From Symbiodinium natans (Eukaryota; Sar; Dinophyceae; Suessiales; Symbiodiniaceae), in assembly GCA_905221605.1 (NCBI GenBank), contig CAJNDS010002173.1, forward strand, positions 512,501 through 576,500: 64,000 nucleotides of DNA, in the 5' to 3' direction. The notes beneath the pieces are model-generated. The model had not been told where the DNA came from. It did no database searches and saw only the letters and a list, made by a program, of their open reading frames with translations. The position numbers and the translations under genes were made by a program. Below, one piece after another: positions 1 through 10,499 of this stretch. How positions within the stretch are numbered: the first letter of the stretch is position 1; every line of letters starts with the position of its first letter.

Positions 1-87
1 AATCCTGAGAAGCGTATAAACACGTAAAAACCAAACCCTGGAAGCCATGTAACGCTTGTCGCGGAGGTTTTTGTTGACCCAAAGCGC

Positions 88-88
88 C

Positions 89-183
<95 letters not shown>
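88..183. repeat. CAG/CTG trinucleotide tract
   Basis: About 32 uninterrupted CAG units lie between two unique flanks. It could read as poly-Q, poly-S or poly-A, but no long frame continues on either side, so a coding role is not supported. A simple expandable microsatellite is the safest reading. Confidence 0.95.
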
Positions 184-184
<1 letters not shown>

Positions 185-204
185 CTTTGGCAGTGTTGAC
201 ACTG

Positions 205-1500
205 TGTGCGGAGTACCCTAACCTAAACCCCTGAACCCTAAACCCAAAACCCTAAACCCCAAACCTCCAAACCTGACCCTCGTGGGGTGTCAGTTTGGGG
301 GTTCGACAACTCGACAAGACAACTGGGCTGAGTCAGCCAAAAAACTCCTTGACACCAAGCAACAAGTCCTTATGGTTTGGCGTGGCGAGAGGGCCCATCG
401 GGATTTGTTGTTTAGGGTTTAGGGTGTAGGAAACACCCGCAATATCTGGGCTCCCGCGTGCACAAAGCCCAACTACACCACCCCCCCGCAAGCCTTCACT
501 CCAGAATCCCAGGTTTCTACTTCAAGCGGCCTATTCCAGGGCCCTAAACCCTAAACCCTAAACCCTACACCCTAAACCCTAAACAACCACAGAGATCGAC
601 TGCCCTAAAGGTTCCTGAAGCAGCCATGGGCCAAGTGAACCTGGACCTATTTGGGGCGTTTAGGGTTTTAGGGCCGGGGGTTTTAGGGTTTCGGGCTGTA
701 GGGCTGGTTAGGGTTTTTGGGCTTTAGGGCTTTAGGGCTTGGGGTTTGGGGTTTGGGGTTTAGGGTTTAGGGTTTAGGGTTTAGGGTTTAGGGTTCAGGG
801 TTTAGGGTTTAGGGTTTAGGGTTTAGGGTTTAGGGTTAGGGTTTAGGGTTTGGGGGTTTCCGGGGGGGTTTAGGTTTAGGGCTGTGCTCGAAACCGCGAT
901 CCTTGCCAAGTGACATCCACGTGTGTAATAAAGCAGCTGTCAACCGTGGTTTGGCGACTGAAGCCCTGGGCACGCCAAAGAGGAGGTTTGGGGTTTTTTG
1001 GGTTTAGGGTTTAGGATTTAGGGTTGGTAGGCTTTAGTTTAGGGTTCAGGCTTCAGGGTGTAGGGTTTAGGTTTAGGGTTTTGGGTTTCAACGCGGCTCA
1101 TACGCCCCCTAACCATGCAAGCCCAGCACTCCTTCGCCTCATAATGGACGCACCCTAAACCCTAAACCCTAAACCCTAAACCCTAACCCCTAAACCCTAA
1201 ACCCTAAACCCTAAAAACCCTAAACCTTAAACACTAACCCTAAACCCCTGAATTCCTTAGACCCTTCAAGGTTTCGTGTACTCAACATTTGGGCAGAGGG
1301 CCGCTGGCGCGGGGATTCATGCTCGACCCACTTGCCCCCTGAAGCCTCAAAACCGCAGGCCCCAAAAACCCTGAATCCTAAACCCCAAACCCTAAACCCC
1401 AAACCCTAAACCCCAAACACTAAACCTTTAACCCTAACCCTAAACCCTAAACCTCAGCCCTAAACCCTAAACCCTAAACCCTAAACCCTATTTCTGGCCC
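205..1500. repeat. Telomere-like heptamer arrays with unique islands
   Basis: Blocks of CCCTAAA (about 205-262, 541-587, 1151-1233, 1371-1490) alternate with blocks of TTTAGGG (about 655-865, 985-1090). Between them are 60-150 base unique islands at 270-420, 430-540, 595-650, 880-985, 1090-1150 and 1240-1370. The 880-985 island is open on the minus strand in two frames, but I recognise no protein there. The repeats are degenerate and change strand, so this is interstitial DNA and not a chromosome end. Confidence 0.9.
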
Positions 1501-1596
1501 TGAACCCCAAAACCGCCAGACTGTGGGCGTTAGGAATCCGACCTCCGGGTCCGGCTGCCGAATCTTTTCATCGCAGGAGACGTCCTTTTCGGGCTT

Positions 1597-1900
1597 TGTC
1601 GGTTTGGGGCTTGGGGTTTGGGGGGTTTAGGAGTTTTGGGGTTTAGGGGTTTTGGGGTTTGGGGTTTCAGGGTTTGGGGGGTTTGGGCGTTTGGGGGTTT
1701 GGGGGGTTCGGAGGGTTTGGGGTTTAAGGGTTTGGGGCTTGGAGTTTAAGGGCTTGGGGTTGAGGGGGTCTTGGGGTCTTGGGGTTTTGGGGCTTGGGGT
1801 TTGTTGGTTGGGGCTTGGGGTCTGGGGTTTGGGGTTTGGGGGTTTAAGGCTTGGGGTTTGGGGGAATCGGGTTTAGGGTTTAGGGGTTTAGGGTTTAGGG
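1597..1900 (+). repeat. TTTGGGG/TTTAGGG degenerate array
   Basis: This is a G-rich block of heptamer and octamer variants (TTTGGGG, TTTAGGGG, CTTGGGG) without a clean period. The open frame across it, read as GLGVWGLG-type residues, is a repeat translation and not a gene. Confidence 0.9.
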
Positions 1901-1942
1901 CAGCATCAACTTGGGGCACAAGGCATTGAGCCAGTTAAACAC

Positions 1943-2000
1943 AATAGGGATTTGAGTCAATCCCTATTAAGGGCTGTTCGTATAAGGGGGAACATCCCAA
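1943..2000. mobile_element. Single end of an inverted-repeat element (TTGGGATGTTCC family)
   Basis: The segment ends in GGGGGAACATCCCAA, the same terminus as the complete copies at 20.8, 38.0 and 43.4 kb. Just inside it, AATAGGGATT and AATCCCTATT form a small hairpin. The opposite terminal repeat is missing, so this is a remnant or a rearranged copy. Confidence 0.7.
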
Positions 2001-2009
2001 CCCTGAGCC

Positions 2010-2642
2010 TTAAACTCTTCAAATCCTAACTCTGAGCCCCTCAACCCTAAACCGCTGTTGCTCTAGGGAGACCTCTGCGCCACAGCCCGAACAGGAGAAA
2101 CAGAAAAAAAATAACAATAAAAGCAGCCCTGCGGATGAGAAGCGTGGAATGGAGGGTTTAGGGTTTAGGGATATTGAAACCCCAAACCCCAAACCTTAAA
2201 CCCTAAACCCTAGAGGTTCAGGAGTGTGCGGGACTGGGGCTGAAGGGGTTAGGGCTTAGGGTTTTAGGGTTTAAGGTTTCGGGTTTGGGGTGAACCTCAC
2301 GTCACTCGAAGAACAGTCCTCTTCGGCAAACCGCCGTATCGCTGACGAGTGGCACAGAAAGTGATCCTGAACATAAGGGATATCGCGTTCAGACACCATG
2401 CTGCCCAAGCAAGTTCAGTTCAGGTACAGCCCTAGAACCTCAAACTCAACTCTTTTTAGAAACCCTTCCGCAATTCTAATTTCATGGTCACTTCTGGGAG
2501 AAACAACTAGTAACTAGTACTACGGGGCAGCTCTTTGATTCCATTGTTGGTGCTGGCTGAAGTCTACGACGGCCTTGCGCATCCGAAAACCCTATTCAGG
2601 ATGATCCTTGCAGCCTGATGCACGCCGCAGCTTAGTGCTTCT
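2010..2642. other. Mostly unique island
   Basis: Only short heptamer runs (2155-2215 and 2240-2290) interrupt this stretch. From 2300 to 2640 the sequence is unique and free of arrays. A short minus-strand frame near 2575-2600 is open but I recognise nothing. No gene is called. Confidence 0.6.
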
Positions 2643-2775
2643 GGGGCTTAGGGTTTAGGGTTTAGGGTTTAGGGCTTAGGGCTTAGGGTTTAGGGTTTAG
2701 GGTTTAGGGTTTAGGGTTTAGGGTTTAGGGTTTAGGGTTTAGGGTTTAGGGTTTAGGGTTTAGGGTTTAGGGTTT
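2643..2775 (+). repeat. TTTAGGG array
   Basis: About 18 near-perfect TTTAGGG units with a few CTTAGGG variants. It is one of the cleaner G-strand arrays on the left side and directly flanks a possible exon. Confidence 0.95.
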
Positions 2776-2811
2776 CGGGCTCCTATGTAAGCCCCCCCAA
2801 GCTCTTGAAGC

Positions 2812-2902
2812 CTCGAAGGAGCTCGGCGGGCTTGCTGACGACGCTGGCGAGGTTCGTGTCCTGAATGTCACGCCGGAAACCTGGCGGAAGCGGCAGATCT
2901 TT
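2812..2902 (-). CDS. Possible exon, unassigned protein
   Basis: A minus-strand frame reads KDLPLPPGFRRDIQDT and continues to LLR, where an AG|GC donor of the kind used throughout this window follows. An AG acceptor precedes it. Codon use looks coding and the island is bounded by repeat arrays on both sides, as proven exons are elsewhere. I recognise no family, so this rests on frame and splice signals only. Confidence 0.4.
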
Positions 2903-2939
2903 GAGCCCTCATCCCAAAAACTCGAAGCCCTCATCCTTT

Positions 2940-4480
2940 TAAATTTAAACCCGAGACCCTCAACCCCAAGCCCTAAACCCTAAACTCTATAACCTATAAC
3001 CCTAAAACCCTAAAACCCTAAAACCCTAAACCCTAAACCCTAAACCTTAAACCCTAAACCCTTGGGGGTGTTGGCCCCGGTCATTGAGCACCAGGAAACC
3101 CCTGAACCCGACAGCCCCAAAGGTCGGCAATAAAGTTTAGGGTTTAGGGTTTAGGGTTTAGGGTTTAGGGGTTAGGGGCTAGGGGTTAGGGGTTAGGGGT
3201 TAGGGTTTAGGGGCTAGGGTTTAGGGTTTGGGGTTAATTAGGGTTGATTAGGGCTAGGGTTTTGAGGGTTGAGGACTGAGGGTTGGGGGTTGAGGGGGTT
3301 GAGGACATGAATACACCTAAACAGGGACCAAAAGGATCTCTTGAGTTGGGTGCTAAAACCCTAACCCCCAAACCCCAAACCCTAAACCCCCAAACCCTAA
3401 ACCCTAAACCCTAAACCCCTGCATACTTCGCACGCAGCAAAAACACGCAACCTCCTCCGAGCTTGTCGGGCTTGTCGACGGTGAGGCGCGTGTCATGCCA
3501 ACTCGTCGGGTAGGGTTGTAAGGGTTATAATATAGGTGTTTTAGGGGGTCATACAGGCTTTTATGGAGCCCCCCACCCCCCCCCCCCCCCCCCCCCCACC
3601 CCCCGCACCCCAGGGTTCAGGGTACATTCAGGCTGCGGAGTTTAGGGGTTTCACTCTGCCCCACCCCCCCCCCCCACCCCCCAGTGTTTCATGGTGAGCT
3701 TAGAGTTCAGGTTTAAGTTTCCCCTGCCCCCGCACCCCCTGCGCTTCGTGGTGGATCTACGGTCCGTGTAAGGTTGATGGTTAAGGCGGTTAAGGTTTCG
3801 GGTTTCCCCTCTACCCCCCTATAGTTCACGGTGGGTGCAGGTTTTGGGTCAGGGTTTGGGGAGGGGGGGGGATGGTTCCGACTCTCATAGACAGGCCGGG
3901 ATTTAAGGATTCGGGGATTTCAGGAGGTTTGGGGTTCAGGGACGCTAGGGTCTGGGGTTCAGGGGCCAAGGATTCAGGGACTTGGGGGTTTCGGGTTCCG
4001 GGATTTGGGGGTTTAAGGGTTTAGAATTTAGGATATCCTGGTGATGAACTTCCGCAGACACCCCTGCAATCCCAGACCAAAAGGCGCGACATCTCAAGCG
4101 GCGGAGCCTGTTGCTTGGCAATGATCGCGCATCGACTTCTTGATCTTAGGCTAGTTTTCTTCAAACTAAATCTCAGAACAACAACTTTGTGTCTTGAGCC
4201 AAGAAGCAGTGGCACAAACACTAAAACCCTAAGCCCCAAGCCCTAAACCCTAAACTCTAAACCTTCAACCTTCACGAGCCCTCAGGAAGAGGCACGACTG
4301 ACTCCCCACGTGAAACCTGTGAGCCCCGACCCTAAAAGCACAAGAGGGTTAGGGTCATAGGGTTCAGGCTTGTAGGGTTTAGGCTTTAGGGTCTAGGGTT
4401 TCGGGTCATAGGGTTCAGGGTTGTAAGGCTTAGGGTTTCGGGCTTCGGGTTTACGGCAAAGCTTAGAGTTTAGGGTCTTG
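2940..4480. repeat. Degenerate heptamer arrays, C-rich tracts, no gene seen
   Basis: CCCTAAA runs (2986-3062, 3355-3418) face TTTAGGG runs (3135-3300). Long cytosine tracts occur at 3571-3604 and 3662-3680, and degenerate G-rich telomere-like text fills 3840-4030 and 4345-4480. The islands at 3420-3510 and 4040-4210 hold open frames on the minus strand but nothing recognisable. Confidence 0.8.
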
Positions 4481-4489
4481 GGGCGCACA

Positions 4490-4550
4490 ATGAGCCAAGC
4501 AACCGTCCGAACAAGAGCTCCAGAAGTTCCTCTAAGTCATCCTTGAGCCC
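4490..4550 (-). CDS. Possible exon, amphipathic segment
   Basis: The minus-strand frame reads LKDDLEELLELLFGRLLGSL, a leucine/acid amphipathic pattern that could be a helix. It lies downstream of the ENTH exons on the same strand, so it may belong to that gene, but neither the join nor the family is established. Confidence 0.35.
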
Positions 4551-4583
4551 TGAGCCCTAAAGGAAAACAAATCCTTAGCACCT

Positions 4584-5345
4584 GAACCCTAAACCCTAAA
4601 TCCTAAACCCTAAACCCTAAACCCTAAACCCTAAACCCTGAACCCTGAACCCCTCAACCCTAAACCCTAAACCCGAAACCCTAAACCCTAACCCTAGCCA
4701 TGTGGGATGTCTGTGTGGACGACTTCGGCTCCTAGACCGGCCTCGGGATTCGGATACCCGAAAGACTACCCACAACACGCGAGCTGCGTGTCCTTTTGGG
4801 AGGGGCACTTCAGGGTTTAGGGTTTAGGGTTTAGGGTTTGGGGTTTAGGGTTTAGGGTTTAGGGTTTAGGGTTTCGGGTTTAGGGGCCGTAAAAGTCTGA
4901 AGTCCTAAGTGCCCGCCAGGCCCTAAACCCCAATCTGGGGCTCAAGGTCACAAGGCCCCGGGCGGAGCAGGCGTCGTAGCTCGTGGAGGACTGCACACCG
5001 TGCCCCATGGGTCAAATACATGAGGACTCTAGCGAAAAGATATCGGGTTCAGGGTTAAGGGTTAAGGGTTTAGGGTTTAGGGTTTAGGGTTTAGGGTTTA
5101 GAGCTTAGGGTTTAGGGTTTAGGGTTTAGGGTTTAGGCTGAGGGCTTAGGGTTTCGGGTTAGGCTCCTGCGCTAGCTGCATGTCGTTTTGATGTTGTTTT
5201 AGGGGCCGCGTCCGATTCCACCCTTGCACCTGTTCCCTGAACCCTTATCCTGAACCCTAAATCCTGAACCCTAAACCCCAAACCCGAAACCCCAAACCCT
5301 AAACCCCAAACCCTGAACCCTAAACCCCAAACCCCAAATCTGGGG
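4584..5345. repeat. Telomere-like arrays around the ENTH exon islands
   Basis: CCCTAAA units (4584-4690, 5240-5345) and TTTAGGG units (4812-4890, 5050-5165) flank the islands at 4695-4805 and 4926-5030. The 4695-4805 island is open on the minus strand and could hold a further ENTH exon, because a piece reading VVFRVSESRG resembles the late ENTH helix region. That assignment is weak. Confidence 0.8.
4950..5028 (-). CDS. ENTH exon 3 of those seen
   Basis: It encodes VLMYLTHGARCAVLHELRR, matching the conserved helix with YL..G in ENTH domains. The acceptor is CGCTAG|AG. The 3' boundary is approximate. Confidence 0.55.
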
Positions 5346-5894
5346 ACTTAGGGCCAGGACGGGCTAGGGTTTGGCAGCTTTAGGGGGTTTAGGGGCTTCG
5401 GAGATTTTTAGGGGGTTTTAGGGCTTTAGGGGGTTCAGGGTTTCAGGGCTGAAGGGTTATTCCGGGTTGGGGTAGGATGGTGGCTGAGCTTTGGCAGCTC
5501 ACAGTCCTACACTCTCCGCCCCATCGGGTGTCAGAACCCTCCTAAACCCTAAACCCTAAACCCTAAACTCTAAACCCTAAACCCCAGAATGCCGAAGCGC
5601 ATGCTGCGAAAGCCTGCTACGGGCCTTGCTCTTCAAGTCGGGGAAGCCGCAGAACTCTCCAGGCCTTCTTCACCCATAGCCAGTCCTAAACCCTAAACCC
5701 TAAACCTTAAACCTTAAACCCTAAACCCTAAACCCGGCACCCAAAACGGCCCTAAACCCTAAACCCTACACCTTCAAGCGCAGCTCAGGCTGCTCTGGGC
5801 ATGCCTGCTTGCCCAACTTCTCTTCTCTGCTCGGACCCGGCCTTTTTTGAAACCTCGGTGTAGTCCAGGACCTTGTCTTTCACATCTTTCACCC
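4950..5894 (-). CDS. ENTH/epsin-type domain gene, three exons seen
   Basis: ENTH domains bind phosphoinositides and bend membranes in clathrin-linked vesicle traffic. Three minus-strand islands, read in order, match the domain: KVLDYTEVSKK (first helix, 'NYTEVEKKV' in the family), EGSDTRWGG (the 'ATSDERWGP' motif) and VLMYLTHGARCAVLHELRR (the 'LLEYLLKNGSERVV' helix). The first two join in phase at an AG|GC donor and a TTTAG|GAG acceptor. The middle of the domain and both termini are not identified. The match is to conserved motifs remembered for the family, without an alignment, and the gene could be partial or broken. Confidence 0.6.
5512..5541 (-). CDS. ENTH exon 2 of those seen
   Basis: It encodes EGSDTRWGGE in phase with the previous exon. 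Its acceptor is again a TTTAG|GAG from a heptamer unit. The 3' end is not firmly placed. Confidence 0.55.
5842..5894 (-). CDS. ENTH exon 1 of those seen
   Basis: It encodes VKDVKDKVLDYTEVSKK. The 5' side is an AG acceptor that lies inside a TTTAGGG unit of the flanking array (minus strand), and the 3' side is AAG|GCCGGG, a GC donor. Confidence 0.6.
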
Positions 5895-5936
5895 CTAAAC
5901 CCTAAACCCTAAACCCTAAACCCTAAACCCTAAACC

Positions 5937-6540
5937 CTAAATGAGAAGGCGAATGTAGTTGCGAGGCCCTCCATGGTCTCGAGGCGCACCCGGCTCCTCA
6001 AGCCATTTGTTCCCCAAGGGGCTCAAGTACCACCCACCCTTAGCTGTCTTGGTGGCCCACTCTTTGTACTCTCTTTCCCACATGCACTCATGCTCTGCCT
6101 CCTTCCGGAGGCCCCTCTGCAAAGCGCTGAACTTGCTTTTTGCTTCCGGTCTAAAGGCCCTGGGCCCCGGGCCCTGAGCCCTGAGCCACGGCTTAGGGTC
6201 TGGGATGTGAGATTTAAGGATTGAGGGTTTGTTGGTAGGGCATCCGGCTCAGAGCTGGGTGGCGCGCGAATGTCACTGGATCCCATTGAAAGTGTCTGCC
6301 GCTGGCGCGAGTTGGGTGACAGGCTTGTGATTGCGAAAGACTCACACCAGGGGGTAACTCATTGGATGCCTTCGTCGAGTTGACTTGGCAATCTTGAGTT
6401 CGTCCGCGTCGCTGCTTGCTTGTACACAACTTGAGTAGACATTTGCCGGAGCCCGCAAACGTCGGGGGCTCAACTTCTTGCCCAATCGCAATCCCCAGCG
6501 GGCACCCAGCACCCCCTCCATTCCCTCACGCCCCATAACC
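5937..6540 (-). other. Unique 600-base island, open on the minus strand
   Basis: The island lacks heptamer arrays and is open in several minus-strand frames, one reading REYKEWATKTAKGGWYLSPL. Composition looks coding but I recognise no domain. It sits immediately upstream of the ENTH exons on the same strand and may hold its 5' exons or a neighbouring gene. Confidence 0.4.
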
Positions 6541-6784
6541 CTAAACCCTAAACCATAAACCCTAAACCCTAAACCCGAAATCCCCGAAGCGCTCTGGTGC
6601 CTACCGGCTTATCCCCACAGTCCAACCCTGTAGTCGTACCAAAATTCACTCTCCCCACACACCCTTCAGCACCAGTAGGTAGCTCAACCCCAAGCCTTGA
6701 ACCCTAAACCCTGAACACTGAATCCTAAATCCTAAACCCCAAAAACCCTGAACCCTAAACCCTGAACACTGAACCCTATAAACT

Positions 6785-6816
6785 ATAAACCCCACTCCCC
6801 CCCCCCCCCCCCCCCA
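6785..6816. repeat. Poly-C tract
   Basis: A run of about 20 cytosines follows a CCCTAAA-type block. Similar homopolymers of C or G occur near 8950, 11828, 13570, 15946, 40505 and 46017. Confidence 0.85.
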
Positions 6817-6924
6817 GCCAGCAGCATGCGTCTGCAGGCGATCCCCGCAGTGCGTGAGCTCGGCCGTAAGCCCCACTGGCCTAAGGATCCGCTTCGGGCG
6901 CTTGGGGAGCTAGGGTTTAAGGTT

Positions 6925-7085
<161 letters not shown>

Positions 7086-7149
7086 GCAGCCCCCCCGCAC
7101 TGTAGGGGGGGCGGCCAAAGCCTTGGCCTCAAGGGTTTCGGGCTTACTC

Positions 7150-7232
7150 CTAAACCCTAAACCCTAAACCCTAAACCCTAAACCCTAAACCCTAAACCCT
7201 AAACCCTAAACCCTAAACCCTAAACCCTAAAC
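7150..7232 (-). repeat. CCCTAAA array
   Basis: About 12 perfect CCCTAAA units, in the opposite orientation to the TTGAGGG array just to the left. Confidence 0.95.
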
Positions 7233-7239
7233 CGTGCTT

Positions 7240-8512
7240 CGCTTCTTGTCGCAGGCCCTTTTTCGCGCCTCTCAGAGGCTTCGGGTTGAAAGCTCTATTG
7301 AGGATTTCTGGGCTGCCATTCCCCTACATCAATCCTGAACCCCATGATGGCAACCCGACGCCCTAGACCACGAGCCATAGTGCGACATACCCCCCGCCCC
7401 CATAGGAACTGGACTTACGCTCCTTCGCAAACAATCCCCTCCCCCTAAGTTTAAACCTTCCCCTACCCCCTTATATGAAAATACTCCCCTATACTCCCCT
7501 ATACTGTAACGAGACTATCATGGGAGCATTTAATAGTAGAGCGGGGGGGAGGGTTAAAACCAGGGGGGAGGGAATACACAGGTCTAGGAAGCGCAGGAAT
7601 ATCTTGCAGAGTTGGGGTTCACGTCTGGGGTTTAGAAGGTACAGGCCTGGGAAAAAAAGGAACCTGGTGATATATTTAACCATTCAAGAAGTTTCCCATA
7701 ATTTGAGTCTACTCAGATATTGAAGGGTCTTGCTTGGGCTTCAGGGCATGTGGAGTCTCGGGTTTTGGGTTAGGCGGGAGTTCAGGGAAGAAAGGGGGGG
7801 GTACCAGAAGATCGCAAGCGGTCCCAGGAAGCTCCGAACGACCCGGGTCCCAGAAACGGGGGGAGGATCATCAAAAAAAGCTCCCAGGAGCGCGATGTAG
7901 ATGGGTTTAGGATTTCGGGTGTAGGGTTTAGGGCTTTTTCAGCTTCAGGGTTTCAGGCATTAGGGTTCAGGGCTAAGGCTACCGTAGGCTCATAATGACA
8001 GCCTACTTTGATAGGGCTTTAGGTCGAAGAACGGGGCTTCGGCCTTCAACCCAACCCAAGCTTTAGCACTGAAACGTGAGGCCGCGGCCACTGGGCCTGC
8101 AACGGCGGAGACCTCAAGACAACCCCACTCTTCTTTCAAGGTTTGCAGTTTAGGGTTTTAAGTATTGGCCCATATTAGGGGCCCTGAAATTTGCACACCT
8201 ATTGCTTAGCCTTGTATTTGCGGGTAGCTACCTGGTCTCTACCACTTACATAAGGGTTGTAGCACTACCCTCAAGTCGATGAGCTATCCCGTAGAAACCC
8301 GAGCGACGGAGAAGTCTCTAAATTAGGGGTCCGATTTGCTCAAAAACCTCAGAGAGCCATCGAAACCCCCCTAAATGACTCGGCGAGACTGACTCCCCCC
8401 CCCACGCCGCCTCTCAGCCCTACAACGCCAATAAGCCACAACAACCCACAAGCCCCACAAACCCTTAAAGGCAAGGCCTGGCGCAGCACAGCCCAGAGAG
8501 GGCTGTAATCAA
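7240..8512. other. Array-poor stretch, no gene assigned
   Basis: Only short heptamer runs are present (7905-7990 degenerate, 8145-8165). The 7240-7335 island is open on both strands (plus ALFRASQRLRVESSIEDFW; minus SPEILNRAFNPKPLRG), so strand cannot be decided. Frames from 7475 to 7720 show no recognisable protein. The rest looks like intron or intergenic DNA. Confidence 0.5.
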
Positions 8513-8514
8513 TG

Positions 8515-8598
8515 GGTTTAGGGTTTAGGGTTTAGGGTTTAGGGTTTAGGGTTTAGGGTTTAGGGTTTAGGGTTTAGGGTTTAGGGTTTAGGGTTTCG
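8515..8598 (+). repeat. TTTAGGG array
   Basis: Twelve near-perfect units. A CCCTAAA array of similar size follows in inverted orientation at 8789-8850. Confidence 0.95.
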
Positions 8599-8949
8599 GG
8601 TTCCCCGCCGGCTGCTGCCCTGAAATCTATCGAAGAGGTCTGGGGGGTTTAGGGTTTGGAGTTTACTTGGCGGTTCTTGGTACTTCTTAACCAGTGAAAA
8701 CGGTACCTAGAACGGTACTTACAACCATCTCAGGGCACTTAAAGGGGCTTAGAAGTCATAAGTACAGTTATGACTGGTTGATTACTAAACCCTAAACCCT
8801 AAACCCTAAACCCTAGACCCTAAACCCTAAACCCTAAACCCTAAACCCTGTTCACAAGTACCCTGAACCTCCAAGTAGGGCCGTCACTTCCAAGGGCCCC
8901 ACATGCGGTCCATCCCTGCCCGCAGCGCCTGGCCGGAAAAAAGGATGAT

Positions 8950-9140
8950 TGGGGGGGGGGGGGGGGGAGGAGTTCAGGGTTTAGGGCTTAGGGTTTAGGG
9001 TTTAGGTTTTAGGGTTTAGGGTTTAGGGTTTAGGGTTTAGGGTTTAGGGTTTAGGGTTTAGGGTTTAGGGTTTAGGGTTTAGGGTTTAGGGTTTAGGGTT
9101 TAGGGTTTAGGGTTTAGGGTTTAGGGTTTAGGGTTTAGGG
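8950..9140 (+). repeat. Poly-G tract followed by long TTTAGGG array
   Basis: A run of about 18 G is followed by roughly 22 almost perfect TTTAGGG units (8975-9140). It directly abuts a minus-strand exon-like island. Confidence 0.95.
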
Positions 9141-9159
9141 TGTCTTATGAGACGTTATC

Positions 9160-9262
9160 TCTGAGTCTTCACATCAGCCTTCGTCTGTCTCGCAACGACC
9201 TCAAGAGGCTGTGTGGATCCAACTTGCCCAGCAACCGAGCAATAGAAAGGATCCACCTACTT
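9160..9262 (-). CDS. Possible exon, unassigned protein
   Basis: A minus-strand frame of about 33 codons begins right after an AAGTAG acceptor and reads VDPFYCSVAGQVGSTQPLEV, ending near an AG. The composition is convincingly coding. The plus strand is also open here, so strand choice relies on the minus-strand direction of every recognised gene in the window. Function unknown. Confidence 0.4.
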
Positions 9263-9284
9263 TTTTGGTGCAAAGAGGCCCTAA

Positions 9285-9790
9285 AACCTAAACCCTAAAC
9301 CCTAAACGCTAAACCCTAAACCCCTAAACCGCCCTAAATCCTAAACACTAGACCCTAACCCTACAGCCTGAGCCCTGAACCCTCCATGAACGCTGGGCTT
9401 GCGTTTTTTTGTCCCTGGCGCGCGGGGCGCGCGCACCGAGAAGCGATAGAGAGGCCCCTGGGAGCAGGCTCGTGGTTCAGGGTTTCGGGGTTTCAGGGTT
9501 TGGGGTTTAGGGCTTTGCGGGCTTTCAGGGTTTTGAGGGTTGAGAGGGTTTGGAGGGTTGAGAGGGTTGTAGAGGGTTTAGAGGGTTTGGAGGGTTTCGA
9601 GGGTTTGGGGCTTTGAGGGTTTGACGGATTCTGTGAAAAAGAAACGCCAATGGTCTCCGAGCTGGGGCCTATTCGGTGCTCTACACCCATGCAAACATTA
9701 AACCCTAAACCCAAGTACACCCTACTTAAACCCTAAACCCTAAACCCTAGGTTTTGAAAGGCTCCGGGCCTTTATAGGGACTATATAAAG
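9285..9790. repeat. Degenerate heptamers, no gene seen
   Basis: CCCTAAA variants (9285-9360) are followed by irregular GAGGGTTTGGAGGGTT-like text at 9480-9620 and more CCCTAAA at 9725-9750. The frames here read as repeat translations. Confidence 0.7.
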
Positions 9791-9794
9791 TGTA

Positions 9795-10130
9795 TAAAAC
9801 CATATATATATATATATATGCATATAAATATAAATATAAACATAAGTATAAATATAAATATAAACATAAATATAAATATAAATAGAAATAGAAATAGACA
9901 TAGAAATCGAAATAGAAATAGAAGTATAAGTATAAATAGAAATACCAAGTATAATTAGAATTATGAGCAGAAATAGATATATAAATATACATAGAAGTAT
10001 AAATATTAAATATACGTATAAGTCTAAATATACGTATAAATATCAATATAAATATAAATATAAATATAAATATCAATATCAATATCAATATCAATATAGA
10101 TATAAATTAAATTTAAATATAGATATAGGG
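9795..10130. repeat. AT-rich TATAAA-type hexamer array
   Basis: About 330 bases of tandem TATAAA, CATAAA, TATAGA and TATCAA hexamers start from a short (TA)n run. It is very AT-rich in otherwise GC-rich DNA. The open minus-strand frame of I, Y, F and L residues is a translation of the repeat and not a membrane protein. Confidence 0.95.
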
Positions 10131-10239
10131 GTTATATAGGGAATGAGGGCGCCCTTCAGTGCATGAGCTGCTCTTGTGACCCCTGTTCAAAGCGCGTCTC
10201 TACACGTCTGAAGCGCAGGGCTCAGCATCCCCCTCCTAA

Positions 10240-10490
10240 ACGGGTTTCGGGGTTCGGGGGTTTAGGGTTCAGGGCTGAGGGGGTTTAGGGTTTAGGGGTT
10301 TAGGGGTTTAGGGGTCTAGGGGTTTAGGGGTTTAGGGGTTTAGGGGTTTAGGGGTTTAAGGGGTTTAGGGGTTTAGGGGTTTAGGGGTCTAGGGGTTTAG
10401 GGGCTTAGGGGTTTAGGGGTTGAGGGGTTGAGGGGTTTAGGGGTTTAGGGGTTTATGGGTTTAGGGGTCTAGGGTTTAATAGTTCAATAG
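10240..10490 (+). repeat. TTTAGGGG octamer array
   Basis: About 25 units of the 8-base variant TTTAGGGG, with a few TCTAGGGG and TTGAGGGG. The period is eight and not seven, showing that the unit length itself changed and was then amplified locally. Confidence 0.95.
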
Positions 10491-10499
10491 GGGTTTAGG

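Noticed and set aside
1652-1876. Open frame rich in G, L, V and W
   Set aside because: Direct translation of a TTTGGGG/TTTAGGG array with no non-repeat part. The same holds for frames at 16732, 36223 and 58563.
9747-10094. Minus-strand frame rich in I, Y, F and L, looking like a membrane protein
   Set aside because: It is the translation of the TATAAA-type hexamer array. Residue order follows the six-base period.
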